DNA of 64,000 nt from Gemmatimonadota bacterium (GTDB taxonomy: Bacteria > Gemmatimonadota > Gemmatimonadetes > Gemmatimonadales > GWC2-71-9). Below the pieces are notes generated by a model. The model was not told the DNA's origin. It searched no databases and saw only the letters and a program-made list of their open reading frames with translations. The DNA lies in NCBI GenBank assembly GCA_027294455.1, contig JAPULZ010000171.1:1-64000 (forward strand), given 5' to 3'. The position numbers and the translations under genes were made by a program. Of the stretch, positions 56,345 through 64,000 are shown in pieces. Position 1 is the stretch's first letter, and every line of letters starts with the position of its first letter.

Positions 56345-57369
56345 GACGACTCCGTGGTGACCTGGCCGAGCTCGACGGGATCGCCGCCGCTGCGGAGCGA
56401 CCGGGTCGCCGCGTCCAGGATCCGCACGACTTGCAATCCATCCCGGGCGCTCGAGCGGGACTCCTCCTCGCCGCGCACCACCGCGAGGAAGTGGGCGAGC
56501 TCGGCGCGCAACGGCTCGACATTGGGAATCCGCGGAATCACAATGTCGCCTTCCCGGACCGCAAGACTCTCGCCGTACGAACCATATGTTGGCGGTTTCC
56601 CAACTCCCTTGTCGTACACCTTGATCTTCTCGCGCGGCTGCATGTCGTCGAACACCACCATCTTCTTCGATCCGACCACGGTCAGGCGCCGCACCTTGTG
56701 TGGATCCAGCCACGACATCTGCACGTGGACCATGACGCCGGAGTTGAGCTCCATCGTCAGAAACACCACGTCCTCGATGCCGGGCTGGAGATAACTCCGC
56801 CCGTGCGCGGACACCCGCGCCGGCTCCTCGCCCAGCAGCCGGAGCGCCACAGACACGTCGTGGGGTCCGAAACTCCACAACGCGTTCTCGTCGGGGCGCA
56901 CCTGGCCCAGGTTCACCCGCTGGCTGTAGAGGTAGAAGATCGATCCGAGTTCGCCGCCGGCCACCATCCGTTGCAGATACTCCACCGCGGGATGGAACAC
57001 GAGCAGATGTCCGACGACTACCGGCCCTTCGCCGGCATCCACCCGCCGGACGAGATCTTCCGCATCATCCACCGTCAACGCCATCGGTTTTTCGATCAGC
57101 ACGGGCAGGCCCCGGGCCATCGCGGCTCGCGCCACATCCGCGTGGGAAATCACCGGTGTGGCCACGACCACGCCGTCGGCCACGTCGAGCACCGCGTCGA
57201 GGTCGGCCGACACCAACACGCCGGGATACTGATGCGCCATAGCCTTGCGCCGGTCGTCGCTCAAGTCGCAGACGGCTGTGAGCTGGGCACCGGGCAGGCT
57301 CGCCACGGTGCGGACGTGGTTTCGGCCCCACTGGCCGGCCCCAACCACCACGATGCGCACCTTGTTCAT
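56341..57369 (-). CDS. wbpB: Gfo/Idh/MocA oxidoreductase, WbpB type
   Basis: The 342-residue protein from ATG 57367-57369 has the dinucleotide fold VVVGAGQWGRNHVRTV, the active-site EKPMALTVDD, and the family C-terminal beta sheet domain. In the Wbp pathway WbpB oxidises C3 of UDP-GlcNAcA to a 3-keto sugar used by WbpE. The ATGA overlaps on both sides (with the aminotransferase stop and the dehydrogenase start) show tight coupling. Family call is firm; pathway role is from context. Confidence 0.83.
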   Translation of the reverse strand: MNKVRIVVVGAGQWGRNHVRTVASLPGAQLTAVCDLSDDRRKAMAHQYPGVLVSADLDAVLDVADGVVVATPVISHADVARAAMARGLPVLIEKPMALTVDDAEDLVRRVDAGEGPVVVGHLLVFHPAVEYLQRMVAGGELGSIFYLYSQRVNLGQVRPDENALWSFGPHDVSVALRLLGEEPARVSAHGRSYLQPGIEDVVFLTMELNSGVMVHVQMSWLDPHKVRRLTVVGSKKMVVFDDMQPREKIKVYDKGVGKPPTYGSYGESLAVREGDIVIPRIPNVEPLRAELAHFLAVVRGEEESRSSARDGLQVVRILDAATRSLRSGGDPVELGQVTTESS

Positions 57370-58481
57370 TTGTAGAATCCTCGGACGGCAGCGACCACTT
57401 GCCCTCGCTGGACGGAGGTGAGCTCGGGATAGACCGGCAACGACAACACCTCGCGGGTCGCCTGCTCGGTCACGGGAAACGCGCCTTCCCCGAAACCCAG
57501 GTGGGCGAAACACGGTTGCAGGTGCAGCGCCTTCGGGTAGTACACGGCGCACCCGATCTCCTGGTCGACCAGGTGTTGCTTCAGCCCATCGCGCCGCTCG
57601 GCGCGAATCGTGTACTGGTGGTACACGTGCTCGTTGGCGGGATCGACAGCGGGAACGACCACGCCGTCCAGCTGAGCGAGGGCCTCGTCGTACTCCCCGG
57701 CGTGAGCCCGCCGGCCCGCTGCCCACTCGGCCAGGTGGTCCGCCTTGGTCAGGAGCACGGCAGCCTGCATCGTGTCCAGCCGGCTGTTGATCCCGATCTC
57801 GTCGTGGTGGTACTGCTTCGCCCCGCCATGGGCCCGGAGCAGCCGCAACCGGCCGGCCAGTGCATCGTCGTCGGTGACCATCATGCCGCCGTCACCCCAT
57901 GCGCCCAGGTTCTTGCTGGGGAAAAACGAAAATGCGCCCACCAGCCCCAAGGCCCCCGCGTGCTGCCATGTCCCACCCATCGATCGCCGGGCGCCGATGG
58001 CCTGGGCCGCGTCTTCGATGATGGCGAGATCGTGTCGCTCTGCCAGGGGCAGCAGACGCTCCATGCAGGCCATCTGGCCGAACAGATGGACCGGCACGAT
58101 GGCCCGCGTGCGAGACGTGACGGCGATCTCGACACATGCCGGGTCGATGTTGAACGTGCCCGGCTCGATGTCGACGAAGACGGGTGTGCCGCCGGCGTTG
58201 GCGATGGCACCCGCCGTGGCGAAGAAGGTGAACGGGGTCGTGATGACCTCATCGCCCGACTGTAACCGCAGCGCCTTGAGCGCCAGCAACAGAGCATCCG
58301 TACCGCTGGCGCAGGCGACCCCGTGACCGACCCCGCACAGCTCTGCCACCACCTCCTCCAGCTGGCGCACCGGCTCGCCCATGATGAACCGCTGGCTCTC
58401 CACCACGGCGAGCACGGCCGCCATGGTCTCCTCGCGGATGGTCTCGAATTGGGCCTTCAGGTCCAACAGCGGTACCGGCAT
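57366..58481 (-). CDS. wbpE: DegT/DnrJ/EryC1 aminotransferase, WbpE type
   Basis: The PLP-dependent sugar aminotransferase (371 residues from ATG 58479-58481, MPVPLLDLKAQFE) has GVACASGTDALLLALKAL, VPVHLFGQMACME, IEDAAQAIGA, and the PLP-lysine motif FFPSKNLGAWGDGG. It should add an amino group to C3 of the keto sugar produced by the WbpB-like enzyme. It overlaps that gene by ATGA. The upstream extension of the track ORF lies in the 53-bp gap and is unlikely. Confidence 0.88.
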   Translation of the reverse strand: MPVPLLDLKAQFETIREETMAAVLAVVESQRFIMGEPVRQLEEVVAELCGVGHGVACASGTDALLLALKALRLQSGDEVITTPFTFFATAGAIANAGGTPVFVDIEPGTFNIDPACVEIAVTSRTRAIVPVHLFGQMACMERLLPLAERHDLAIIEDAAQAIGARRSMGGTWQHAGALGLVGAFSFFPSKNLGAWGDGGMMVTDDDALAGRLRLLRAHGGAKQYHHDEIGINSRLDTMQAAVLLTKADHLAEWAAGRRAHAGEYDEALAQLDGVVVPAVDPANEHVYHQYTIRAERRDGLKQHLVDQEIGCAVYYPKALHLQPCFAHLGFGEGAFPVTEQATREVLSLPVYPELTSVQRGQVVAAVRGFYK

Positions 58482-58534
58482 CGTCACTCTCAAGTGCAAG
58501 CGGGACAAAAACTTAGCGAGCGCTACGACGTTGG

Positions 58535-59104
58535 TCAATCGGAGAGGAGCCGGCCGGCCTCGTCGTGGTAGGACGAGCCGCAGCGCCCGCACGTCGCAGC
58601 CCCATCCGAGAGCCGGAGCCGCTCACCGCACTGACACATCCAGCCCACGCGACGGGCCGGTACCCCCACCATCAAGGCGTGTGCCGGCACGTCGGAGGTC
58701 ACCACAGCGCCGGCCCCGATGAACGAGTACTCCCCCAACGTGACCCCACACACGACCGTGGCGTTGGCGCCAATGGAAGCTCCCCGCCGAACCAGGGTCT
58801 CGGCGTATTCGTCCCTGCGGGAGACGTGGCTTCGCGGGGTCGAGACATTCGTGAAGACGCACGAGGGACCGCAGAACACGTCGTCCTCCAGCACCACCCC
58901 TTCGTAGATGGAGACGTTGTTCTGGATCTTCACGTTGTTACCGATGCGGGTGCGCGGCATCACGACCACGTTCTGCCCCAACGAGCAGTGCTCGCCGATG
59001 CGCGCGTCCGGCATGATGTGGCAAAAGTGCCAGATCTTCGTACCCGTGCCGATGACCGCACCATCATCGACGAACGCACTCTCGTGAACGAAGTAATCAG
59101 CCAT
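58535..59104 (-). CDS. wbpD: Left-handed beta-helix N-acetyltransferase, WbpD type, with C-terminal zinc ribbon
   Basis: The 189-residue protein (ATG 59102-59104, [13 protein letters not shown]) has hexapeptide repeats (GAVIGTGTKIWHFCHIMPDA, NVKIQNNVSIYEG) and the acceptor region CGPSCVFTNVSTPRSHV. This matches WbpD, which acetylates the 3-amino group of UDP-GlcNAc3NA. A C-terminal CQCG...CGRCG segment looks like a zinc ribbon not needed for the helix. It starts 8 bp inside the murB end. It precedes the aminotransferase by about 53 bp. Confidence 0.87.
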   Translation of the reverse strand: MADYFVHESAFVDDGAVIGTGTKIWHFCHIMPDARIGEHCSLGQNVVVMPRTRIGNNVKIQNNVSIYEGVVLEDDVFCGPSCVFTNVSTPRSHVSRRDEYAETLVRRGASIGANATVVCGVTLGEYSFIGAGAVVTSDVPAHALMVGVPARRVGWMCQCGERLRLSDGAATCGRCGSSYHDEAGRLLSD

Positions 59105-60065
59105 AGAACCCTTTCGCATCGCCGGGGCCGATGAGCTTGACCTCGAGCCGGAGCGTGACGCCGAAACGCTCGAGCACCTGCTCTCGCACCGCCTCGATCA
59201 CGGCCAGAACGTCGGACGCACTGGCACCTCTGGTATTCACGATGTAGTTCCCATGCATCGTCGAGACTTCCGCCCCCCCGACGCGGAATCCCTTGAGCCC
59301 GGCGGCGTCGATCAACTTCCCCGCCGTGAGGGGCTCTGCGAACTGCGCCGCCCGTTCGGGCACCGTGCCGGCGTCGGGATTTCGAAACACGGAGCCACAG
59401 CACGGCCGATCGAACGGTGTGCCGGCCTTGCGCCGCTTCAGATGTCGCCGCAGCGCCGCCTGGAGCGAGGCTGGATCTTCCGGTTCCAGCTGCAATTGGA
59501 CGGCCACGACGATCCCCTCCAGGCCCGAGCTGCGGTATTGCCAATCGATGTTCGAGGCGTCGACCCGGGACAACACGCCGGTGGGGGCAACGAGATCGAC
59601 CCACCGCACCACATCGCGAAATTCCTGGCCGTGCGCCCCGGCATTCATGAACACACCGCCGCCCACCGTCCCCGGCACCCCAACGAGCCGATTGACGCCC
59701 CCCACGCCGGCCACCGCGCTTCTCCTGGCGAGGAGCGGCGTCGGCAAGCCCGCCCCCACCGTCCACAGCGTGCCCTCGGGCCCTGCCCGCTTGGTGGCGC
59801 CCACCCCTTTGCCCAACCGGATCACGAGACCGTGGAACCCCTCGTCGGGCGCAAGCAGGTTCGACCCCAAGCCCAACGCCAGCCAGGGAAGGCCGAGGTC
59901 CTCGCACATGCAGAGCGCCGCGGCCACATCTTCCGGTCGCTGAGGATCCAACAGGGCGGCTGCGGGACCGCCGATGCGAAACGTCGTGAACCGCGCCAGG
60001 GGAACGTCGAACGTTACCAGCTTCCCGAAGCGGGCTCGGAGCTCGGCGCGCAGCTCCGCGTTCAC
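59097..60065 (-). CDS. murB: UDP-N-acetylenolpyruvoylglucosamine reductase
   Basis: MurB reduces UDP-GlcNAc-enolpyruvate to UDP-MurNAc in peptidoglycan synthesis. The 322-residue flavoprotein has [76 protein letters not shown] and the C-terminal MHGNYIVN segment. The GTG start overlaps the carB stop by GTGA. It stands apart from other mur genes, placed with sugar-nucleotide genes. Confidence 0.95.
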   Translation of the reverse strand: MNAELRAELRARFGKLVTFDVPLARFTTFRIGGPAAALLDPQRPEDVAAALCMCEDLGLPWLALGLGSNLLAPDEGFHGLVIRLGKGVGATKRAGPEGTLWTVGAGLPTPLLARRSAVAGVGGVNRLVGVPGTVGGGVFMNAGAHGQEFRDVVRWVDLVAPTGVLSRVDASNIDWQYRSSGLEGIVVAVQLQLEPEDPASLQAALRRHLKRRKAGTPFDRPCCGSVFRNPDAGTVPERAAQFAEPLTAGKLIDAAGLKGFRVGGAEVSTMHGNYIVNTRGASASDVLAVIEAVREQVLERFGVTLRLEVKLIGPGDAKGFYG

Positions 60066-63000
60066 GTTCCCGATGATTGGGAAACCGGCGAGAAGAGATC
60101 CACGCCCGACACCGCCCAGCGCTGCGCTTCCGGGCGACTCTCATACCAGGACTGCAAGCTCCGCACTTGGCCCTTGCGGCTCCGCCGCGCCAGGATGGCG
60201 TCGCAGGCCGCGCTCGCCGCGGAGATCGTGGTGGTATACGGTACGCCACGCAGCAACGCCGTGCGTCGCAACTCGAAGTCGTCTACCTGGGTCAGCTTAC
60301 CGAGCGGCGTGTTGATTAGCAGCTGTACTTCACCCGAAACGATGAGATCGCCGACGTGCGGGCGGCCTTCGTGCACCTTCAGGACCGGGCTCGCCGGAAT
60401 CCCCTTGGTCTGCAGATACCGGGCCGTGCCGCTCGTCGCATGGATCTGGAATGCCATTTCGTGGAATCGCCGGATGATCGGCGTCACCGTCGGCTTGTCG
60501 GCGTCGTTGACCGACACGAAGATCGCGCCCTCTAGCGGCAGTTCGGCATTGGCACCCGCCTGTGCCTTGGCAAACGCCATCCCGAAGCTGTCCGCGATGC
60601 CCATCACCTCACCCGTCGATCTCATCTCAGGCCCCAACAGGGTGTCGACGCCCGGCAGCTTGGCAAAGGGGAACACGGCCTCCTTGACGGCCACGTACGG
60701 CGCCGTGACGTCGTCGGTCGCGCCGAGTTCCTTCAGCGTCTTGCCGACCATGACTGCCGCCGCGAGTTTCGCCAGCGGTACGCCACGGGCCTTGCTCACG
60801 AACGGAATCGTCCGCGAGGCACGGGGATTGACCTCCAGCACGTACACCTGGCCGTCCTTGATGGCGTATTGCACGTTGATCAGGCCTACGACGCCGAGCT
60901 CCTTGGCGAACTGTCTCGTGTAGTGTCGCATCTGCTCGACCGATTCATCGTCGATCAAGTACGGCGGCAGCACGCATGCCGAATCGCCGGAGTGCACGCC
61001 GGCGTCCTCGATGTGTTGCATGACGCCGCCGATGACACACTCCGTGCCGTCACAGAGGGCGTCCACATCGGCCTCGAAGGCATCTTCCAGGAAGCGGTCG
61101 ATGAGCACCGGGTGGTCGTGTGAGACGAGCGACGCGCGGCGGAAGTAGTTGCGCAACGAGCGTTCGTCGTAGACGATTTCCATCCCGCGTCCGCCCAGCA
61201 CGTATGACGGCCGCACGAGCACCGGGTATCCGACCCGTTCCGCCACCGCCACCGCCACTGCGACCTCGGTGGCCGTACCGCCCGGGGGTTGGGCCACGCC
61301 GAGTCGTCGCGCCAGCGCCTCGAATCGCTTTCGATCCTCCGCCGCGTCGATGGCGTCGGGACTGGTGCCCAGAATGGGGATGCCCGCCGCCTCGAGGTCC
61401 TTGGCCAGCTTGAGCGGCGTTTGCCCGCCGAGTTGTACGATGACGCCCTTGGGCTGCTCGAGCCGCACGATTTCGAGGACGTCTTCGAGAGTCAACGGCT
61501 CGAAGTACAGCTTGTCGGAGATGTCGAAATCGGTGGACACCGTTTCGGGATTGCAATTGATCATGATCGTGCGATACCCGAGTGCCCGGAGTCCCAGTCC
61601 CGCCCGCACGCAGCAGTAGTCGAACTCCACTCCCTGGCCAATCCGATTGGGCCCGCTGCCCAAGATGACGATCCCTTGGTTGCCGAATCCCTCGGACTCG
61701 TTCTCGTCGTCGTAACTCGAGTAGAGATACGGCGTCGCCGAGGGAAACTCGCCGGCGCACGTATCGACCATCTTGTAGCAGGGATGCAAGTCCATGTGCC
61801 ACCGCCGTCCGCGCATGTCGGCCTCCGCGACCCCGACCAGCGCCCCGAGCTGGGCATCGGAGAAACCCATCCGCTTCATGCGGCGCAGCAGCGCCCGATC
61901 GCCCGGATCCCCGGCGCGGAACGCGTCCTCCGCGTCCACCAGCTCGCGGAGCTGGGCGAGGAACCAGGGATCGATCGCCGTGATGCGGTGCAGCTCGTCG
62001 ACATCGATCCCGGCCAGCATGGCGCGCTTGAGCTGAAACACGCGGTTCGCCGTTGGGGTCCTCAGGGCGCGCAGCAGATCGTCCACGTCGTCGGACGGCA
62101 ACCCGTCGTCCTCCAGCGTATCGCCGATCGTCCACCCGCTGCGATCGATCTCCAAGGCGCGGTGGCCCTTCTGGAAGGCTTCCTTGAACGTGCGCCCGAT
62201 CGCCATCGATTCCCCGACGGATTTCATCTGGGTCGTGAGGGTCGTGTCGGCGCTGGGAAACTTCTCGAAGGCGAAGCGGGGACATTTCACGACGACATAA
62301 TCGAGCACCGGCTCGAAGGACGCCGGGGTCATCTTCGTGATGTCGTTGGGGAGCTCATCGAGGGCGTACCCCACGGCGAGCTTGGCCCCGATGCGGGCGA
62401 TGGGAAAACCGGTGGCCTTCGACGCCAGGGCCGAGGACCGGGAGACGCGGGGGTTCATCTCGATGACCTGCATCTCGCCGTCACGAGGATTCACCGCGAA
62501 CTGGATGTTGCATCCGCCGGCGGCCACACCCACTTCCCGGATGATCGCGATGGCCGCGTCGCGCATGGTCTGGTATTCCCGGTCGGACAGCGTCATCGCC
62601 GGCGCCACCGTGATGGAGTCGCCGGTGTGTACGCCCATGGGATCGAAATTCTCGATGGAGCAGACGATCACCACGTTGTCCACGCAGTCCCGCATCACCT
62701 CCAACTCGAATTCCTTCCAGCCCATGATGGAGCGTTCGATCAACGCCGAGTGTGTCGGTGACAACTCGAGCGCTCGGTCGACCATGGTGACGAATTCTTC
62801 CCGGTTGTAAGCGATCCCGCCGCCGGTGCCGCCCAGCGTGAACGATGGCCGAATGATTGCCGGGTAGCCGGTTTGTTCGACGACCGCGAGGGCCTGCTCG
62901 CGAGACTCCGCCACGCCACCCTGGGGAACGCTCAAGCCGATGCGCGCCATGGCGTCCGCGAACTCCTGGCGATCCTCCGCCATGCGGATGGCGCGGTGGC

Positions 63001-63355
63001 TGGCGCCGATCAGCTCGACGCCGTACCGCTCGAGCGTGCCGTTCTCGTGGAGTTCCATGGCGACGTTGAGCGCCGTCTGCCCCCCCATGGTGGGCAGCAG
63101 GGCGTCGGGCCGCTCCTGTTCGATGACCATGGCCACCCACTCCGGCAACACGGGCTCGATGTAGGTACGGTCGGCGAGCTCGGGATCGGTCATGATCGTG
63201 GCCGGGTTCGAGTTCACCAGGACCACCCTATAGCCCTCCTCCCGGAGCGCTTTGACGGCCTGGGTGCCGGAGTAGTCGAACTCCGCCCCCTGGCCGATCA
63301 CGATCGGGCCCGAGCCGACGAGGAGAATCGTCTCGAGATCAGTTCGCTTGGGCAT
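60062..63355 (-). CDS. carB: Carbamoyl-phosphate synthase large subunit
   Basis: CarB makes carbamoyl phosphate for pyrimidines and arginine, with ammonia from CarA. From ATG 63353-63355 ([16 protein letters not shown]) it is 1097 residues. Two ATP-grasp halves are visible: [17 protein letters not shown] with [13 protein letters not shown], and [17 protein letters not shown] with [16 protein letters not shown]-terminal MGS-like allosteric domain follows. The gene overlaps the upstream reductase-like gene by 17 bp. carA is not in the window. Confidence 0.96.
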   Translation of the reverse strand: MPKRTDLETILLVGSGPIVIGQGAEFDYSGTQAVKALREEGYRVVLVNSNPATIMTDPELADRTYIEPVLPEWVAMVIEQERPDALLPTMGGQTALNVAMELHENGTLERYGVELIGASHRAIRMAEDRQEFADAMARIGLSVPQGGVAESREQALAVVEQTGYPAIIRPSFTLGGTGGGIAYNREEFVTMVDRALELSPTHSALIERSIMGWKEFELEVMRDCVDNVVIVCSIENFDPMGVHTGDSITVAPAMTLSDREYQTMRDAAIAIIREVGVAAGGCNIQFAVNPRDGEMQVIEMNPRVSRSSALASKATGFPIARIGAKLAVGYALDELPNDITKMTPASFEPVLDYVVVKCPRFAFEKFPSADTTLTTQMKSVGESMAIGRTFKEAFQKGHRALEIDRSGWTIGDTLEDDGLPSDDVDDLLRALRTPTANRVFQLKRAMLAGIDVDELHRITAIDPWFLAQLRELVDAEDAFRAGDPGDRALLRRMKRMGFSDAQLGALVGVAEADMRGRRWHMDLHPCYKMVDTCAGEFPSATPYLYSSYDDENESEGFGNQGIVILGSGPNRIGQGVEFDYCCVRAGLGLRALGYRTIMINCNPETVSTDFDISDKLYFEPLTLEDVLEIVRLEQPKGVIVQLGGQTPLKLAKDLEAAGIPILGTSPDAIDAAEDRKRFEALARRLGVAQPPGGTATEVAVAVAVAERVGYPVLVRPSYVLGGRGMEIVYDERSLRNYFRRASLVSHDHPVLIDRFLEDAFEADVDALCDGTECVIGGVMQHIEDAGVHSGDSACVLPPYLIDDESVEQMRHYTRQFAKELGVVGLINVQYAIKDGQVYVLEVNPRASRTIPFVSKARGVPLAKLAAAVMVGKTLKELGATDDVTAPYVAVKEAVFPFAKLPGVDTLLGPEMRSTGEVMGIADSFGMAFAKAQAGANAELPLEGAIFVSVNDADKPTVTPIIRRFHEMAFQIHATSGTARYLQTKGIPASPVLKVHEGRPHVGDLIVSGEVQLLINTPLGKLTQVDDFELRRTALLRGVPYTTTISAASAACDAILARRSRKGQVRSLQSWYESRPEAQRWAVSGVDLFSPVSQSSGT

Positions 63356-64000
63356 CGACGACCTCGGCGAGAGTCTGCTCGGTCGATATCTTCGGCCTCC
63401 ACCCCGTCGCGTTTCTGAGCTTGGTGCCGTCTCCAACCAGGTAGGGAATGTCGGCCGGCCGCACGAGCGAGACGTCCGACTCGGCAATGGCGTCGTGGCC
63501 GACCGCCACGGTCAACTTGTGGAACACGTCACGCAACGACATGGCGACGCCGGACGCCACGTTGTACACCTCACCGGATGCCCCCTTTTCCACCAGGAGG
63601 CGATAGGCCTCGACCACGTCACTGACATGCATGAACTCCCGCACCCCTTCCATATTGCCGACCTCGATGACCGGTGCGTCGATCTTCTTGGCGAGCAGGA
63701 GGCGCTTTGCGAACGCCGGCACTACGAAGCGGTCGGCTTGCCGCGGCCCGGTGTGCCCGAACGAGCGCGCGATGACGGCCCGCAATCCCGTGCGCCGCGC
63801 GACTTCGCGCACCGCCAGTTCGGCTGCCAACTTGGACGCGCTGTAGGGCGACACGGGGTCGACGGAATCGGTCTCCCGGCGAGCCGTGTCGCCGCCGATG
63901 CCGTACACCTCGCCGGTGGATACGAAAAGCAGTACCGGCTTGGGCGTTCCGGGCGCCCGTCCGAGATGCTCGGCGAGCCGAACGGTCCCGACCGTATTGA
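63339..64000 (-). CDS. GDP-6-deoxy-D-mannose reductase-like SDR protein (5-prime end cut by window)
   Basis: The frame stays open to the window edge, beyond the track start, with [12 protein letters not shown] upstream of MYGIGGD. The catalytic [47 protein letters not shown] and [17 protein letters not shown] segments resemble RMD-type reductases that form GDP-rhamnose from GDP-4-keto-6-deoxymannose. The N-terminal NAD motif is off the window. It overlaps carB by 17 bp. Related GDP-mannose dehydratases are the alternative. Confidence 0.72.
   Translation of the reverse strand, partial: NTVGTVRLAEHLGRAPGTPKPVLLFVSTGEVYGIGGDTARRETDSVDPVSPYSASKLAAELAVREVARRTGLRAVIARSFGHTGPRQADRFVVPAFAKRLLLAKKIDAPVIEVGNMEGVREFMHVSDVVEAYRLLVEKGASGEVYNVASGVAMSLRDVFHKLTVAVGHDAIAESDVSLVRPADIPYLVGDGTKLRNATGWRPKISTEQTLAEVVDAQAN

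Noticed and set aside
1-64000. tRNA or rRNA genes, CRISPR arrays, prophage or intact transposon
   Set aside because: Gene-free gaps are short (longest about 212 bp) and none shows a cloverleaf, repeat-spacer pattern or element ends; I saw no phage or transposase genes other than the degenerate Y1-like one.

Overview
The window is GC-rich, densely packed bacterial chromosome with core housekeeping and envelope genes. All but one gene lie on the minus strand, many joined by ATGA or GTGA overlaps. The organism is diderm: it has LptD, BamD, Tol-Pal-type proteins, lipoproteins, TatA/TatC and a PpiD/SurA-type foldase. SecA carries an insertion I associate with the FCB group. Together with Arg-Asp-Ser-rich periplasmic linkers, a DUF4321 protein and the gene order, this suggests Gemmatimonadota. 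That assignment is inference from recalled family knowledge, not a search. I saw no rRNA, tRNA, CRISPR array, intact insertion sequence, prophage or secretion island.

Layout, following minus-strand transcription from high to low coordinates. (1) 64000-39552 is an almost gap-free run of 20 genes: a GDP-6-deoxymannose reductase-like gene (cut by the window edge), carB, murB, a WbpD/E/B/A-type set for UDP-2,3-diacetamido-glucuronate, UDP-glucose dehydrogenase, UDP-glucuronate decarboxylase, UDP-glucuronate 4-epimerase, two TPR proteins, bamD-like, nadD, secA, radC, rel, uvrB, tsaE and tsaB, ending in a strong hairpin. (2) ssb and a LysM protein sit between a near-consensus promoter and a textbook intrinsic terminator. 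(3) 37488-28359 is an envelope operon: sugar-nucleotide epimerase, tolQ, tolR, a TonB/TolA-like gene, tolB, pal, cpoB, tatC, lptD. (4) A fibronectin-III lipoprotein gene stands alone. (5) hutH-hutU-hutI leads into a large TPR protein, a polyprenyl diphosphate synthase, a DUF4321 protein and tatA, converging on ppiD.

(6) ppiD is the only plus-strand gene. It is divergent from a second large TPR protein, which leads into aroQ, an M24 aminopeptidase, efp, accB, pilT, accC, comB, ftsK, yraN, recA, recX, a degenerate Y1-transposase-like gene, alaS, a small unknown gene, a CpsB/YwqE-type phosphatase, and the first codons of a short-chain dehydrogenase at the left edge.

Functionally the window combines cell-surface sugar precursors, outer-membrane assembly (LptD, BamD, Tol-Pal), protein export (SecA, TatA, TatC), DNA maintenance (RecA, RecX, UvrB, RadC, SSB, FtsK), translation (AlaS, EF-P, TsaB/TsaE), stringent response and histidine catabolism. 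I do not see a clear new defence or biosynthetic system. The best leads are a Y1-transposase-like protein without catalytic residues inside the recA-recX-alaS operon, two probable CTG starts, pilT nested between accB and accC, an LptD whose only two cysteines are both in its N-terminal domain, and the Wbp-type cassette with a zinc-ribbon acetyltransferase.
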